Under the pieces are notes generated by a model. The model did not search any database, had not been told where the DNA came from, and was given only the letters and a program-made list of their open reading frames with translations. Source: Dechloromonas sp. (GTDB lineage Bacteria > Pseudomonadota > Gammaproteobacteria > Burkholderiales > Rhodocyclaceae). Taken from it: DNA of 64,000 bases. Below are positions 9,871 to 19,366 of the stretch, one piece after another. The stretch is from positions 60,336 through 124,335 of the forward strand of contig JAQTXC010000004.1 in assembly GCA_028689015.1 (NCBI GenBank). The letters are read 5' to 3'. Made by a program: the position numbers and the translations under genes. Numbering within the stretch: the first letter of the stretch is position 1; every line of letters starts with the position of its first letter.

Positions 9871-10739
9871 TGAGCGGCCGTCTGAATTTCCTGGCCGGCC
9901 TGGTGGCCGTAGCCTTGTTGGTTTTGGGGACAGCCTTGTTTACGGTGGATCAGCGGCAGTTCGCCCTGGTTTTCCAGTTGGGTGAAGTGAAGCAGGCCAT
10001 CGCCGAGCCAGGCTTGTATTTCAAATTGCCGATGATTCAGAACGTTCGTCTATTCGACAAGCGTATTCTGACGCTCGACAATAATGAGCCGGAACGTTTC
10101 ATCACCTCCGAGAAAAAGAACGTTCTGGTTGATTCTTACATCAAATGGCGCATCGTCGATCCCAAGCTTTATTACATTTCGGTCGGTGGTGATGAGTCGC
10201 GGGCGCGTACCCGCTTGATTCAGACGGTCAACGCCGGTTTGCGCGAAGAATTCGGCAAGCGCACCGTGCATGACGTGATTTCCGGCGAACGCGACAAGAT
10301 CATGGAGCAGATGCGAGAAAAGGCCGATGTCGATGCTCGCAAGATCGGGGTGCAGATTGTTGACGTCCGGGTTAAGCGCGTTGAGTTGCCGACCGAGGTT
10401 AGCGAAGCGGTTTATCGGCGGATGGAGGCCGAGCGTAAGCGAGTGGCCAACGAATTGCGTTCCGAAGGCTCGGCTGAGGCGGAAAAAATTCGCGCCGATG
10501 CGGATCGGCAGCGTGAAATCATCATCGCCAACGCCTATCGTGATGCCCAGAAAATCAAGGGTGAGGGCGATGCCAAGTCGACCGCCATGTATGGCGAAGC
10601 CTTTGGCAAGAATCCCGAGTTTTATGCCTTCTATCGTAGTCTTGAGGCTTATCGCAGCAGCTTCAAGAGCAAGAGCGATATCCTGGTGGTTGAACCCAAT
10701 TCCGATTTCTTCAAGTACATGAAGAACATCGGACGCTGA
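9870..10739 (+). CDS. hflC: FtsH protease modulator HflC
   Basis: A 289-residue SPFH-family partner of HflK. It has an N-terminal membrane anchor at ~6-22, a band-7 domain (QRQFALVFQLGEVKQ) and a long helical region rich in Ala/Glu/Arg (RRMEAERKRVANELR). The ATG at 9870 overlaps the last base of the hflK stop; an in-frame TTG at 9867 is a less likely start. HflK and HflC form a heteromultimeric vault in the inner membrane that controls FtsH access. Confidence 0.95.
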   Translation: MSGRLNFLAGLVAVALLVLGTALFTVDQRQFALVFQLGEVKQAIAEPGLYFKLPMIQNVRLFDKRILTLDNNEPERFITSEKKNVLVDSYIKWRIVDPKLYYISVGGDESRARTRLIQTVNAGLREEFGKRTVHDVISGERDKIMEQMREKADVDARKIGVQIVDVRVKRVELPTEVSEAVYRRMEAERKRVANELRSEGSAEAEKIRADADRQREIIIANAYRDAQKIKGEGDAKSTAMYGEAFGKNPEFYAFYRSLEAYRSSFKSKSDILVVEPNSDFFKYMKNIGR

Positions 10740-10747
10740 GCCGGCGG

Positions 10748-10933
10748 ATGACATCCACCCTTCTGATGGCCTTCGCGCTGATGTTGGTGCTCGAAGGCTT
10801 GATGCCTTTCATCGCGCCAGCGGCCTGGCGTGAAACTTTTCGTCGCCTGATCCAGTTTTCGGACGGGCAAATCCGTTTCATCGGCCTGACCTCGATGTTG
10901 GTTGGCCTCATCCTCTTCACGCTCTTCTCATGA
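10748..10933 (+). CDS. Small inner-membrane protein, DUF2065 family
   Basis: A 61-residue protein with two hydrophobic helices (~3-20 and ~43-60) joined by a short charged loop ([16 protein letters not shown]). This is the DUF2065/YjeT family, whose genes lie next to hflC in many proteobacteria; no biochemical role is established. It starts 8 bases after hflC and overlaps hisZ by 4 bases (ATGA). Linkage to hflKC suggests a membrane quality-control role, but that is only inference. Confidence 0.88.
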   Translation: MTSTLLMAFALMLVLEGLMPFIAPAAWRETFRRLIQFSDGQIRFIGLTSMLVGLILFTLFS

Positions 10934-12084
10934 ACTGGTTGTTACCTGAATACCTTGCGGATGCCTTACCGGCAGAAGCTGCGCGCATCGAGCAATTGCG
11001 GCGTGAGGTGCTGGACCATTTTGGCGCCTGCGGCTTTGCCTACGTCATGCCGCCGATGCTGGAGTACCTGGAGTCGCTGTTAACCGGCGCGGGTCAGGAT
11101 CTCGAGTTGCGAACCTTCAAGCTGGTCGATCAGTTGTCAGGTCGCACCATGGGGGTTCGCGCCGATATCACACCACAGGCGGCACGGATCGATGCGCACC
11201 TGCTCAACCACGTTGGGGTGACCCGCCTCTGCTATTGCGGCAGTGTTTTGCATACGCTGCCAGCCAGTATTTCGGCCGGGCGCGAGCCCTTGCAGATTGG
11301 TGCCGAGTTGTATGGGCATGCCGGTATCGAAGCAGATCTCGACATTATTCGCTTACTGGCAGGGGGATTTGAGCGGATTCGTTTGCCGATCAGCCGGATC
11401 GATCTGGGTCATGTTGGCATCTTTCGGGCGCTGGTTGAGGCGGCAGGATTGCCCCAGGCTGCGGAGGCGGCCTTGCTGGCCTTGCTGCAAGCCAAGGATG
11501 TGCCGGGTCTGACGGAGGCTTGTGCCGATGTGCCGACGCCCTACCGCGAGGCCCTGCTCGCCTTGCCAACCCTGTATGGTGACGCTGCGGTACTTGACCG
11601 GGCGACGGCGTTATTACCGGCCTTGCCCGCGATTGAGGCAGCATTGAATGATTTGCGTCATTTGACGACCGCGGCGGCTGATTTGCCTTTGTCAATTGAT
11701 CTGGCAGACCTGCGTGGTTACCAATACCACAGCGGAGTGGTGTTTGCTGTTTATTGCCCCGGTTATCCGGCGGCGATTGCTTTGGGCGGTCGTTACGACG
11801 GTGTCGGTCAGGCTTTCGGTCGCTCACGCCCAGCGACGGGTTTTTCGATGGACTTGCGCGAAGTGGTTCGTCTGGTGCCGGCGGGCAAGGGACGGGGCGG
11901 TATTCTGGCGCCCTACGCCGGGCGGGATAAGGTGCTTGCTACGCATATCGCAGCCTTGCGTAAGCAGGGTGAAACGGTCGTCGAGCTGCTACCGGGCGAA
12001 ATTGCCTGCGAGGGTGGTGTCTGCGACAGAAAGCTCGCCTTCGTCGGCGAGCACTGGATTATTGAAGCAATACAAGAGGATTGA
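10930..12084 (+). CDS. hisZ: ATP phosphoribosyltransferase regulatory subunit HisZ
   Basis: A 384-residue HisRS-like protein. It keeps the class II core ([38 protein letters not shown]) but lacks the HisS-type anticodon domain and the full HisS motif 2. In bacteria with the short HisG, HisZ completes the enzyme for the first step of histidine synthesis and carries feedback control by histidine. The hflC-DUF2065-hisZ-purA order is typical of betaproteobacteria. No hisG lies in this window. Confidence 0.94.
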   Translation: MNWLLPEYLADALPAEAARIEQLRREVLDHFGACGFAYVMPPMLEYLESLLTGAGQDLELRTFKLVDQLSGRTMGVRADITPQAARIDAHLLNHVGVTRLCYCGSVLHTLPASISAGREPLQIGAELYGHAGIEADLDIIRLLAGGFERIRLPISRIDLGHVGIFRALVEAAGLPQAAEAALLALLQAKDVPGLTEACADVPTPYREALLALPTLYGDAAVLDRATALLPALPAIEAALNDLRHLTTAAADLPLSIDLADLRGYQYHSGVVFAVYCPGYPAAIALGGRYDGVGQAFGRSRPATGFSMDLREVVRLVPAGKGRGGILAPYAGRDKVLATHIAALRKQGETVVELLPGEIACEGGVCDRKLAFVGEHWIIEAIQED

Positions 12085-12089
12085 GAAAA

Positions 12090-13397
12090 ATGGCCAAGAA
12101 TGTCATTGTCGTCGGTACCCAGTGGGGTGACGAGGGGAAGGGGAAGATCGTCGACTGGCTGACCGACCACGCCCGTGGCGTGGTGCGTTTCCAGGGAGGG
12201 CATAACGCGGGTCATACCCTGGTGGTTGGCGAGCAGGTGTACAAGCTGAATCTGGTGCCGTCGGGCATCGTGCGTGACGGGATCGACTGCTATATCGGCA
12301 ATGGCGTGGTGCTCGATATTCATCACCTCATTTCCGAGATTGCTGAACTGGAAAAAGGGGGCATTGATGTGCGTTCGCGCCTCAAAATCAGCCCGGGATG
12401 TCCGCTGATCCTTCCTTATCACTCAGCCATCGATCAGGCGCGCGAAGCAGCCAAAGCGGGTGACAAGAAGATTGGGACCACGGGCAAAGGCATCGGTCCG
12501 ACTTACGAAGACAAGGTGTCGCGCCGTGGTTTGCGGGTCTATGACCTGTTTCATCCGGAACGTTTTGCTGAAAAACTCAAAGAAGTCCTCGACTATCACA
12601 ACTTCGTTCTGACCGAATATTTCAAGGCCGAGGCTGTGGATTTTCAGACGGTTTACGATCAGGCGATGGCCGATGCCGAACTGATCAAACCGATGGTGGT
12701 TGATGTTTCGGCGGCCCTCTACGATGCCAACAAAGCTGGTCACAACATGTTGTTTGAAGGCGCCCAGGGGACGTTGCTCGATATCGATCACGGGACTTAT
12801 CCTTTCGTGACTTCGTCGAATTGCGTGGCTGGCCAGGCAGCCGCAGGTGCCGGGATTGGTCCGGGCATGCTGCATTACGTGCTGGGGATCACCAAGGCCT
12901 ATTGCACGCGCGTTGGCGGCGGCCCTTTCCCGAGTGAGCTCGATATTGATACCGAAGGAACGCCCGGTCACCAGATGTTCTCGGTGGGTAAGGAATTCGG
13001 TACGGTGACTGGTCGCAAGCGGCGTTGTGGCTGGTTTGATGCTGCTTTGCTGCGTCGTTCGGCTCGCATCAATGGCTTGACCGGGCTGTGTATTACCAAG
13101 CTTGACGTGCTCGATGGCCTCAAGGAAATCAAGATCTGTACCGGTTATCAGTTGGGTGACAAAGTGGTCGACCTGCTCCCGATCGGGGCTGATGATGTGG
13201 CCCGCTGTGTGCCGATTTACGAAACCATGCCGGGCTGGGAAGGGACGACTTTCCGGGTCAAGCGCTGGGAAGATCTGCCGGTCAATGCCCAGGCCTATCT
13301 CAATCGCCTGGAAGAATTGTGCGAAGTGCCGGTGGCCATCGTGTCGACTGGTCCGGAACGCGACGAAACCATTCTCAAGCAGCACCCCTTCAAGTAA
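12090..13397 (+). CDS. purA: Adenylosuccinate synthetase
   Basis: A 435-residue enzyme joining IMP and aspartate with GTP in AMP synthesis. The P-loop [11 protein letters not shown] lies at ~9-19, and [33 protein letters not shown] and [10 protein letters not shown] follow as in all PurA proteins. I chose ATG 12090 (MAKNVIVVG) over an in-frame TTG at 12081; AGAGGA at 12075-12080 is well placed for it. Last gene of the + strand block, followed at once by a hairpin terminator. Confidence 0.98.
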   Translation: MAKNVIVVGTQWGDEGKGKIVDWLTDHARGVVRFQGGHNAGHTLVVGEQVYKLNLVPSGIVRDGIDCYIGNGVVLDIHHLISEIAELEKGGIDVRSRLKISPGCPLILPYHSAIDQAREAAKAGDKKIGTTGKGIGPTYEDKVSRRGLRVYDLFHPERFAEKLKEVLDYHNFVLTEYFKAEAVDFQTVYDQAMADAELIKPMVVDVSAALYDANKAGHNMLFEGAQGTLLDIDHGTYPFVTSSNCVAGQAAAGAGIGPGMLHYVLGITKAYCTRVGGGPFPSELDIDTEGTPGHQMFSVGKEFGTVTGRKRRCGWFDAALLRRSARINGLTGLCITKLDVLDGLKEIKICTGYQLGDKVVDLLPIGADDVARCVPIYETMPGWEGTTFRVKRWEDLPVNAQAYLNRLEELCEVPVAIVSTGPERDETILKQHPFK

Positions 13398-13420
13398 CTT
13401 CAGGGGGCTGTTTTGCGGTC

Positions 13421-13444
13421 AACGGGCCTGCGGGCCCGTTTTCT
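13421..13444. terminator. Rho-independent terminator after purA, shared with the convergent gene
   Basis: Arms AACGGGCC (13421-13428) and GGCCCGTT (13433-13440) enclose a TGCG loop and are followed by TTCT. The hairpin lies between the convergent purA stop and the stop of the minus-strand gene at 13443, so it may act in both directions. The T tract is short. Confidence 0.75.
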
Positions 13445-13826
13445 ATTGCGGGGCAACGGCTTGCCAGCCTTCCGGGCAGGCTTGGGTATAGGGGTAGTAT
13501 TGGCCGGATGAGCGGCAGAAATACCAGCTGCCGACGTTGGGCGGAGGGGGGGCGCTATAAATAACGGGGCGCGGTGGGCTGTTGTAAGCTATCGCACCCA
13601 GAGTCAGGCCACCAATCGCCAGCACCGCGGCGGGTCCCAACCAGTGATTGCGTGTTGCGCGCTGCGGGTGTCGATTGTCGTGGTGGTGGTGATGTCCGCC
13701 ATCAACAGAACGTATGACCACGCGGTTGTCGCGCTGCTCCCGATGGTCGCCGCGGTCGGCCAAAGCGTTGCCTGCCAGACTGAGGCCCAAGGTGCTGGCG
13801 ATGAGCAGGCGATGGAGGTGATTCAT
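13443..13826 (-). CDS. Exported small protein with His-rich stretch, unknown function
   Basis: A 127-residue protein. A signal peptide (MNHLHRLLIASTLGLSLAGNALA) is expected to be cut before DRGDHRE. It is followed by a histidine cluster (GGHHHHHDNRH), a hydrophobic segment (~53-70) and a proline-rich part. The C-terminus WYFCRSSGQYYPYTQACPEGW is a motif I recall from many small proteobacterial envelope proteins, with two cysteines that could form a disulfide. The start at 13826 is set by AGGA upstream and by the signal peptide; a longer open frame is unsupported. The His cluster hints at metal binding, but function is unknown. Confidence 0.75.
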   Translation of the reverse strand: MNHLHRLLIASTLGLSLAGNALADRGDHREQRDNRVVIRSVDGGHHHHHDNRHPQRATRNHWLGPAAVLAIGGLTLGAIAYNSPPRPVIYSAPPPPNVGSWYFCRSSGQYYPYTQACPEGWQAVAPQ

Positions 13827-14008
13827 GGTGTGTTTCCTCGTTGTTCGTTGACGTGAGGAAATAACGTCTATGCCCATCAGGCTGCTGACCTCAAGATGTA
13901 ATCAGCTGTGAGCAAATGTTACCGGGGTGCAGCCGGGGCTGGCTGTGAGAGAATGCGACAATGAATTCAACGCCGAAAATCCAGCGACCTGTTGTCGCTG
14001 CAGAAATG

Positions 14009-14036
14009 AAAAAAGGCCTTGTCAAGACAAGGCCTT
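14009..14036 (-). terminator. Rho-independent terminator of tRNA-Leu
   Basis: An 11-base perfect stem (13-base half including the T run) with arms AAGGCCTTGTC and GACAAGGCCTT at 14013-14036 is followed on the minus strand by six T. It lies 14 bases past the 3' CCA of the tRNA gene. Confidence 0.9.
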
Positions 14037-14049
14037 CAATCAAAATCGC

Positions 14050-14134
<85 letters not shown>

Positions 14135-14153
14135 ACAGGTGCGAAGAGCCGTC

Positions 14154-14181
14154 ATTATAGAGGATGAAAAAGAGATGTCAA
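14154..14181 (-). promoter_or_regulatory. Consensus sigma-70 promoter of tRNA-Leu, overlapping the rnr start codon
   Basis: On the minus strand TTGACA (14181-14176) and TATAAT (14159-14154) are both perfect and separated by 16 bases; the tRNA 5' end is 20 bases past the -10 box. The -35 box covers the second and third bases of the ATG of the divergent rnr gene. Confidence 0.9.
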
Positions 14182-16418
14182 GAAAAAAAATAACGAAAGT
14201 TCGTCGTGCCGATCCGTTTTTTGATCGTGAGGCGAAAAATTACGAATTCCCGCTGCCGTCACGGGAGTACGTATCGCAAATACTGGCTGACGAAGGGCGT
14301 CCGGTGGCGCTCGATGAACTGGTTGATCGGCTCGATATCACGCCGGGTGAGCGCGACATGTTCCAGCGGCGTCTGGGGGCCATGGAGCGAGAGGGGCAGT
14401 TGATGCGTAATCGCAAGGGCGATTACATCCTGCCCGAGCGGGCCAGCCTGACGGCAGGGCGTATCCAAGGTCATCAGGATGGTTATGGCTTTCTGGTGCC
14501 GGACGATGGCAGTGCCGATATCTTTCTCGACCAACGGCAGATGGGCAAGGTGCTGCATGGTGACCGCGCTTTGGTGCGGGTGATCGGCGTTGACCGTAAA
14601 GGTCGGCCGGAAGGCAGCATTGTTGAAGTGACCGAGCGGGTCAATACGCGAGTGGTCGGCCGCGTTTTTGTCGAGCATGGTGTGGTGATCGTGGCGCCGG
14701 AGAACAAGCGGATTTCACAGGATATTCTGGTGCCGCCCGAGAAGAAGGCCAAGCTCAAGGTGCAGTCTGGTCAGGTGGTGATGGTCGAGATCATTGAGCA
14801 ACCGAGCAAGTTCTCGCAACCGATCGGTCGCATCATCGAGGTGCTGGGCAACTACGCTGATCCGGGTATGGAAATCGAGATCGCGCTGCGCAAGCATGAT
14901 CTCCCCTTCGAGTTTTCCAAGGCTGCATTGGAAGAAAACAAGAAGATGCCGGACAAGGTGCGCAAGAGCGAGAGCAAGGGGCGCGAGGATTTGCGCGACT
15001 TGCCGCTGGTCACCATTGATGGCGAGACGGCCCGTGATTTCGATGATGCCGTGTATTGCGAGAAGCTGGGGCGTGGCTGGCGCTTGGTGGTGGCGATTGC
15101 CGATGTGTCCCATTACGTGATGCCGGGTATGGCCTTGGACAAAGAGGCATTGGAGCGCGGCAATTCGGTTTATTTTCCGCGCCGGGTTATTCCCATGCTG
15201 CCGGAAAAGCTGTCCAACGGTATTTGCTCGCTGAATCCGGACGTGGAGCGGATGGCCATGGTCTGTGACATGGCGATCAGCAGCAGCGGAAAAATTGGCA
15301 AATACCGTTTCTATCCGGCAGTTTTTCGTTCGCATGCCCGACTGACCTACAACAAGGTCTGGTCCTGGTTGTCCGGTGAAAAAGCCCCGGAAACCGAGGT
15401 CGACCGTAGTGTGCTGCCGCACGTCCAGAATCTTCATAAGCTCTACCTAGCCTTGCACAAGGCCCGCGCTCAGCGTGGCGCAATTGATTTTGAAACGACA
15501 GAAACGCAGATGCTGTTCAACGACCAGGGCAAGATCGAAAACATTGTGCCGGTGGTGCGCAATGAAGCGCATCGCATCATTGAGGAATGCATGCTAGCGG
15601 CCAACGTCTGCGCTTCAGCCTTTTTGGCGGACCATAAGCAAACCTGCCTGTATCGCATTCACGAGGCGCCCTCGGAAGACAAGCTGAAGAATCTGCGAGC
15701 CTTCCTGGGCGAGTTCGGTTTGGCGCTGGGCGGCGGCGATGATCCGCAGGCCAAGGATTATTCGATCCTGCTCGAAAAGATCAAGCAACGGCCGGATTTC
15801 CAGTTGCTGCAGACCGTCATGCTCCGTTCGCTGCGACAGGCTATGTACAGCCCGGACAATGTCGGGCACTTCGGCTTGGCGTATGAGCACTACACCCACT
15901 TCACCTCGCCGATTCGCCGTTATCCTGATTTGCTGGTGCATCGCGCCATCAAGGCCGTGCTGGCCGGTGAGAAATATGTCCCGGAACGGCCCTGGGACGA
16001 CATCGGCCTGCAATGTTCGGGCACCGAGCGGCGGGCCGACGAGGCGACGCGCGATGTCGAGAACTGGTTGAAGACCTTCTTCATGAAAGAGCGGATTGGT
16101 GAGGTCTTTGATGGCACCATTTCAGCGGTCACTGCCTTCGGTATCTTCGTGGCGCTTGACCAGGTTTACGTCGAAGGGTTGGTCCATGTCTCCGAGTTGG
16201 GCCAGGACTATTTCCAGTTCGATAATGTTAAACATCAAATGCTGGGTGAGCGTACGGGCGAGCGTTTCCGTCTTGGCGATCGCGTGCGCATCAAATTGGT
16301 TCGGGCAGACCTGGAGTCGAACAAAATCGATTTCGTACTGGTTCGCAGTCGACCGGGGGCCGGTGGCCCGGTCGAAGCAGTGCCAAATCCGGACAAAAAA
16401 CGGCGCCGCAAGTCCTGA
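14175..16418 (+). CDS. rnr: Ribonuclease R
   Basis: A 747-residue 3'-5' exoribonuclease of the RNB family that degrades structured RNA. The domain order is an N-terminal winged helix (~20-90), cold-shock domains (~90-250), the RNB catalytic domain starting near ETARDFDDAVY with metal-binding aspartates at D288, D290 and D291, then an S1 domain (~665-735) and a basic tail (KKRRRKS). I chose ATG 14175 with AAGAG upstream. The open frame runs on upstream through the tRNA gene, but that part is not credible coding sequence. Its promoter must lie within or very near tRNA-Leu, since only 40 bases separate the two genes. Confidence 0.97.
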   Translation: MSRKKITKVRRADPFFDREAKNYEFPLPSREYVSQILADEGRPVALDELVDRLDITPGERDMFQRRLGAMEREGQLMRNRKGDYILPERASLTAGRIQGHQDGYGFLVPDDGSADIFLDQRQMGKVLHGDRALVRVIGVDRKGRPEGSIVEVTERVNTRVVGRVFVEHGVVIVAPENKRISQDILVPPEKKAKLKVQSGQVVMVEIIEQPSKFSQPIGRIIEVLGNYADPGMEIEIALRKHDLPFEFSKAALEENKKMPDKVRKSESKGREDLRDLPLVTIDGETARDFDDAVYCEKLGRGWRLVVAIADVSHYVMPGMALDKEALERGNSVYFPRRVIPMLPEKLSNGICSLNPDVERMAMVCDMAISSSGKIGKYRFYPAVFRSHARLTYNKVWSWLSGEKAPETEVDRSVLPHVQNLHKLYLALHKARAQRGAIDFETTETQMLFNDQGKIENIVPVVRNEAHRIIEECMLAANVCASAFLADHKQTCLYRIHEAPSEDKLKNLRAFLGEFGLALGGGDDPQAKDYSILLEKIKQRPDFQLLQTVMLRSLRQAMYSPDNVGHFGLAYEHYTHFTSPIRRYPDLLVHRAIKAVLAGEKYVPERPWDDIGLQCSGTERRADEATRDVENWLKTFFMKERIGEVFDGTISAVTAFGIFVALDQVYVEGLVHVSELGQDYFQFDNVKHQMLGERTGERFRLGDRVRIKLVRADLESNKIDFVLVRSRPGAGGPVEAVPNPDKKRRRKS

Positions 16419-16428
16419 GTTCGTTACG

Positions 16429-16458
16429 GCAAACAGGGCAGGTGGCTGTCCTGTTTGC
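16429..16458 (+). terminator. Strong hairpin after rnr, likely terminator without a clear T tract
   Basis: A 13-base-pair stem (one G-T pair) is formed by GCAAACAGGGCAG and CTGTCCTGTTTGC with loop GTGG, starting 11 bases after the rnr stop. No run of T follows, so it may instead protect the 3' end of the mRNA. Confidence 0.5.
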
Positions 16459-16521
16459 AACAAACGTTCGCGGTCTACGCGCGTTTAGTGTCAAAAATGC
16501 GGGTTAATTGCGCTAAAATGT

Positions 16522-16538
16522 CGAATTGATCTAATTCG
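16522..16538. repeat. Inverted repeat just upstream of the hemerythrin gene
   Basis: CGAATT (16522-16527) and AATTCG (16533-16538) are separated by 5 bases and end 7 bases before the ATG. A TAAAAT -10-like box lies at 16514-16519, so the repeat sits where a repressor could act. Confidence 0.35.
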
Positions 16539-16545
16539 CGCGAAT

Positions 16546-17106
16546 ATGTCAAAGGCATTTTTCGATCCAGTTGTTCCCATGCTTAGCACTCCCGATACGC
16601 CGCTGCCTGATGCGGCGCTGTCTTGGTATCCGCTGGATCAATTGCCGGCGGGCTTGCAAACCGGTCATGAACTGATCGATCGCGAACACCGAACCTTGCT
16701 TGGTTGCTTGGATGCCTTGCGGCGGCTGTGTATCGATCTGCCGGGGATGACTGACTGCCAGTCGTGTTCGGTCGAGCGGCGGCACGATTGCGACCAGCAT
16801 CTGGTCAGCATGCTGGGTGATTTGATCGCTTTCATCCTCGATCATTTTCAGACCGAGGAAAAAATCATGCGCGATTCGTTGATGGTCATGCTCGATCGTG
16901 ATGTGTGCGAGGCGCATATGGAAGACCACGCCAACATTTCGAGCAAGATTCAGGAAATCGTCATGGCGCTTGATCCTCAACGCACGGTGGTCCGCCTGCG
17001 TGAACTGGAAAACCTGATTGAACGCTGGATCGAGAATCATATCCGCCTGCACGATCGATTGCTGGTCCGCTGGATAGAGCTTGATCCGCCGCTCACCGCG
17101 GCTTGA
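16546..17106 (+). CDS. Bacteriohemerythrin (oxygen-binding di-iron protein)
   Basis: A 186-residue single-domain hemerythrin. The iron ligand pattern is complete: H48 (DREH), H100/E104 (HFQTEE), H124/H128 (HMEDH) and H165/D170 (HIRLHD). Compared with standard ~130-residue forms it has an N-terminal extension of ~25 residues and an insertion between helices A and B with three cysteines (CQSCSVERRHDC, C71, C74, C82). Such proteins store or deliver oxygen or sense it. It is flanked by rnr and rlmB in the same direction but has its own spacing and probably its own promoter. The cysteine-rich insert is unusual and could bind a metal or form a redox switch. Confidence 0.88.
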   Translation: MSKAFFDPVVPMLSTPDTPLPDAALSWYPLDQLPAGLQTGHELIDREHRTLLGCLDALRRLCIDLPGMTDCQSCSVERRHDCDQHLVSMLGDLIAFILDHFQTEEKIMRDSLMVMLDRDVCEAHMEDHANISSKIQEIVMALDPQRTVVRLRELENLIERWIENHIRLHDRLLVRWIELDPPLTAA

Positions 17107-17154
17107 CCCGGCGAAGGCGCTAAAATTGCGCCTTCGCCATTCCAGAAAGTTGCC

Positions 17155-17886
17155 ATGTCCGCCCGTTACATCTACGGATTTCACGCCATCACGGCCAAGC
17201 TGCGCCATGATCCAGAGTCGATCAAGGAAATGCTGGTCGATGTCAGCCGTCAGGATGCCCGGGCGCGAGAGCTGCTACAGCATGCTGAACTGCAAGGTAT
17301 CAAGATTATTGGCTGCGACGGCAAACGGCTGGATGGCATGGCGCCCGGCGCTCGCCACCAGGGGGTGATGGCCCGCATTGAAGGTGGTCGCAAGGCGGCA
17401 CACCTCGACGATGTGCTTGATACGCTGACCGAGCCGGCTTTTTTGCTGGTGCTCGATAGCGTGACCGATCCCCGTAACCTTGGTGCCTGCCTGCGGGTGG
17501 CTGATGCAGCCGGGGTGCACGCCGTCATCGCGCCCAAAGACAAGGCCGTCGGCCTGACCGATGTGGCGATCAAGACCGCCTGTGGCGCCGCTGAAACGGT
17601 GCCCTATGTGATGGTGACCAATCTGGCGCGCACGCTGCGCGAATTGAAAGAGCGCGAGATCTGGGTGGTTGGTACGGCGGGCGAAGCGACGAGCGATCTT
17701 TACGCGGCCGACTGGCCACTGGCCACCGCCTGGGTGATGGGCGCCGAAGGTGAGGGCATGCGTCGCCTGACCCGCGAAACCTGCGACCAACTGGTCAAGA
17801 TTCCGATGCATGGCAGTGTCGAGAGCTTGAATGTCTCGGTTGCTGCCGGCGTCTGCCTGTTCGAAGCCCGTCGCCGACGCCTCTGA
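17155..17886 (+). CDS. rlmB: 23S rRNA (guanosine(2251)-2'-O)-methyltransferase RlmB
   Basis: A 243-residue SPOUT-family methyltransferase. An N-terminal L30e-like substrate-binding domain ([19 protein letters not shown]) precedes the SpoU domain with the three family motifs: [23 protein letters not shown] and [17 protein letters not shown]. It forms the knotted AdoMet site and methylates G2251 in the ribosomal P loop. The rnr-rlmB neighbourhood is conserved in E. coli and betaproteobacteria; here a hemerythrin gene has come between them. Confidence 0.96.
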   Translation: MSARYIYGFHAITAKLRHDPESIKEMLVDVSRQDARARELLQHAELQGIKIIGCDGKRLDGMAPGARHQGVMARIEGGRKAAHLDDVLDTLTEPAFLLVLDSVTDPRNLGACLRVADAAGVHAVIAPKDKAVGLTDVAIKTACGAAETVPYVMVTNLARTLRELKEREIWVVGTAGEATSDLYAADWPLATAWVMGAEGEGMRRLTRETCDQLVKIPMHGSVESLNVSVAAGVCLFEARRRRL

Positions 17887-17904
17887 ATACGTGGGTCGGC
17901 CCGC

Positions 17905-17945
17905 ACGGTCGACCGGGAAAACCGGTCGATTTTCCGGTCGACCGT
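17905..17945. terminator. Large hairpin between convergent rlmB and the efflux outer-membrane gene
   Basis: ACGGTCGACCGG (17905-17916) and CCGGTCGACCGT (17934-17945) are perfect inverted copies. AAAA and TTTT inside them extend the stem to about 16 pairs with one bulged G and an 8-base loop. Lying between two convergent stops it is a plausible bidirectional terminator; the T run is inside the stem rather than after it. Confidence 0.6.
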
Positions 17946-17950
17946 TCAAT

Positions 17951-19366
17951 TCAGCTGGCGGGCCAGCCGCCGCCCAAGGCTTTGAACAACTCGACAGCAG
18001 CGCTCAGACGAGCCTGGCGGGTGGTGATCAGGGCCAGCCGGGCATCATTGGCGCTGCGCTGGGCATCCAGCACTTCCAGGTAAGCCGAGTAGCCCGCTTC
18101 GTAGCGGCGCTGGGCGATGTCCAGCGCCTTTCTGGCGTTGTCGACCCGGCGTTGTTGGGCCGCTTCTGCGGCGCCCTGTTCACGCAGGCTGACCAGCGCG
18201 TCGCGCACTTCCTTGTAGGCGGTTTCCAGGGTTTTTTGCCAGGCGATCAAGGATTGCTGATTGATGGCCTGCGCCTGGTCGACGCGCGCTGAGTTGCGAC
18301 CGAAATCGAGCAACGGCAGCACGGCGCCGAGGCCGAGTGACCAGGTGCCGGCGCCGGCGGTGAACAGATCAGTCAGGGTTTTGCTCTCGCTGCCGAGGCC
18401 GCCGGTGAGCGAAAATTTCGGGTAGTAGGCGGCTTTGGCCAGGCCAATGCCAGCGTTGGCGGCAATCAGTCGTTGCTCGGCTTCCCGGACATCGGGGCGG
18501 GCGTCGATCAGGCTGGCCGGCAAGCCGATCGGTGGTTGCGGTGGTAAGGGCAAATCCGTTAGATCGGCGTGCGCAATGGGTATACCGGGTTGCCCGGTCA
18601 GCAGGGCCAACTGGTGTTCGATCAGGGCGCGGGCCCGACGCAAATCGGCTTGTTGTGCCTGCAGGGTGGCCTGGGCGCCGTCAGCCTGATATTGATCGAG
18701 CGGCGAGACCAGCCCCCCGGCGATGCGGGCTTGGACCAATTGCGCACTGTCCTGACGACTTTTCAGCGATTCAGCAGTGACCGCCAGTTGGGCGTCGAGG
18801 GCGCGCAGGTTGAGGTAATTGCTGGCGATGAGACCGGCAACCGATAGCCGGATGGCATCGCGAGCGTAGCGGCTGGCCAGCAGGCTGGCGCGGGCGGCTT
18901 CATTGCTGCGCCGGACGCGTCCCCAGACATCGATTTCGTAGGACAGGCTGAGGCCGGCGCTGCGGGCGCGCAGTACGTCAGGCGAATTGACCGACCAAGT
19001 CGCGGTTTGCTTGCTCAGGGCGTTATTGCTGCCGGCAGCTTGCAGGTCGACATTCGGCAACAGGGCGGCGCCGGCTTCGCGGGCGGCCGCATCGGCTTGT
19101 TCAACCCGGGCGATGGCGCTGCGCAGGTCGGCATTACCGCGCAGACCGGCGTCAATCAGCGTGTTCAATGTTGAATCGCCAAACAAGGTCCACCAGTCAG
19201 CGGGGAGGGCGGTGCTGGGTGCGGCGCTCGCGGTCGACGTTGCCTGCTCGGCAAAAACGGCGGGCAGGGGGGTGGCCGGGCGCTGGTAGTCGGGGCCGAC
19301 GGCGCAGCCTGCCAGCCACAGGGCGGCCGCCAGCGGGGCCAGACGGTACAGGGTGTGCGGCATCAT
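17951..19366 (-). CDS. RND efflux outer-membrane lipoprotein (OprM/NodT family)
   Basis: A 471-residue outer-membrane channel. The signal peptide ends in the lipobox LWLAGC, followed by AVGPDYQRP, the signature start of NodT-family outer-membrane factors. Two long helical hairpin repeats follow (LFGDSTLNTLIDAGLRGNADL and a second copy after ~residue 260), as in TolC/OprM. The ATG at 19366 overlaps the stop of the pump gene (ATGATG arrangement), so the two are coupled; a longer open frame upstream is only an out-of-frame read of the pump gene. It completes a three-part efflux system. Confidence 0.93.
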   Translation of the reverse strand: MMPHTLYRLAPLAAALWLAGCAVGPDYQRPATPLPAVFAEQATSTASAAPSTALPADWWTLFGDSTLNTLIDAGLRGNADLRSAIARVEQADAAAREAGAALLPNVDLQAAGSNNALSKQTATWSVNSPDVLRARSAGLSLSYEIDVWGRVRRSNEAARASLLASRYARDAIRLSVAGLIASNYLNLRALDAQLAVTAESLKSRQDSAQLVQARIAGGLVSPLDQYQADGAQATLQAQQADLRRARALIEHQLALLTGQPGIPIAHADLTDLPLPPQPPIGLPASLIDARPDVREAEQRLIAANAGIGLAKAAYYPKFSLTGGLGSESKTLTDLFTAGAGTWSLGLGAVLPLLDFGRNSARVDQAQAINQQSLIAWQKTLETAYKEVRDALVSLREQGAAEAAQQRRVDNARKALDIAQRRYEAGYSAYLEVLDAQRSANDARLALITTRQARLSAAVELFKALGGGWPAS

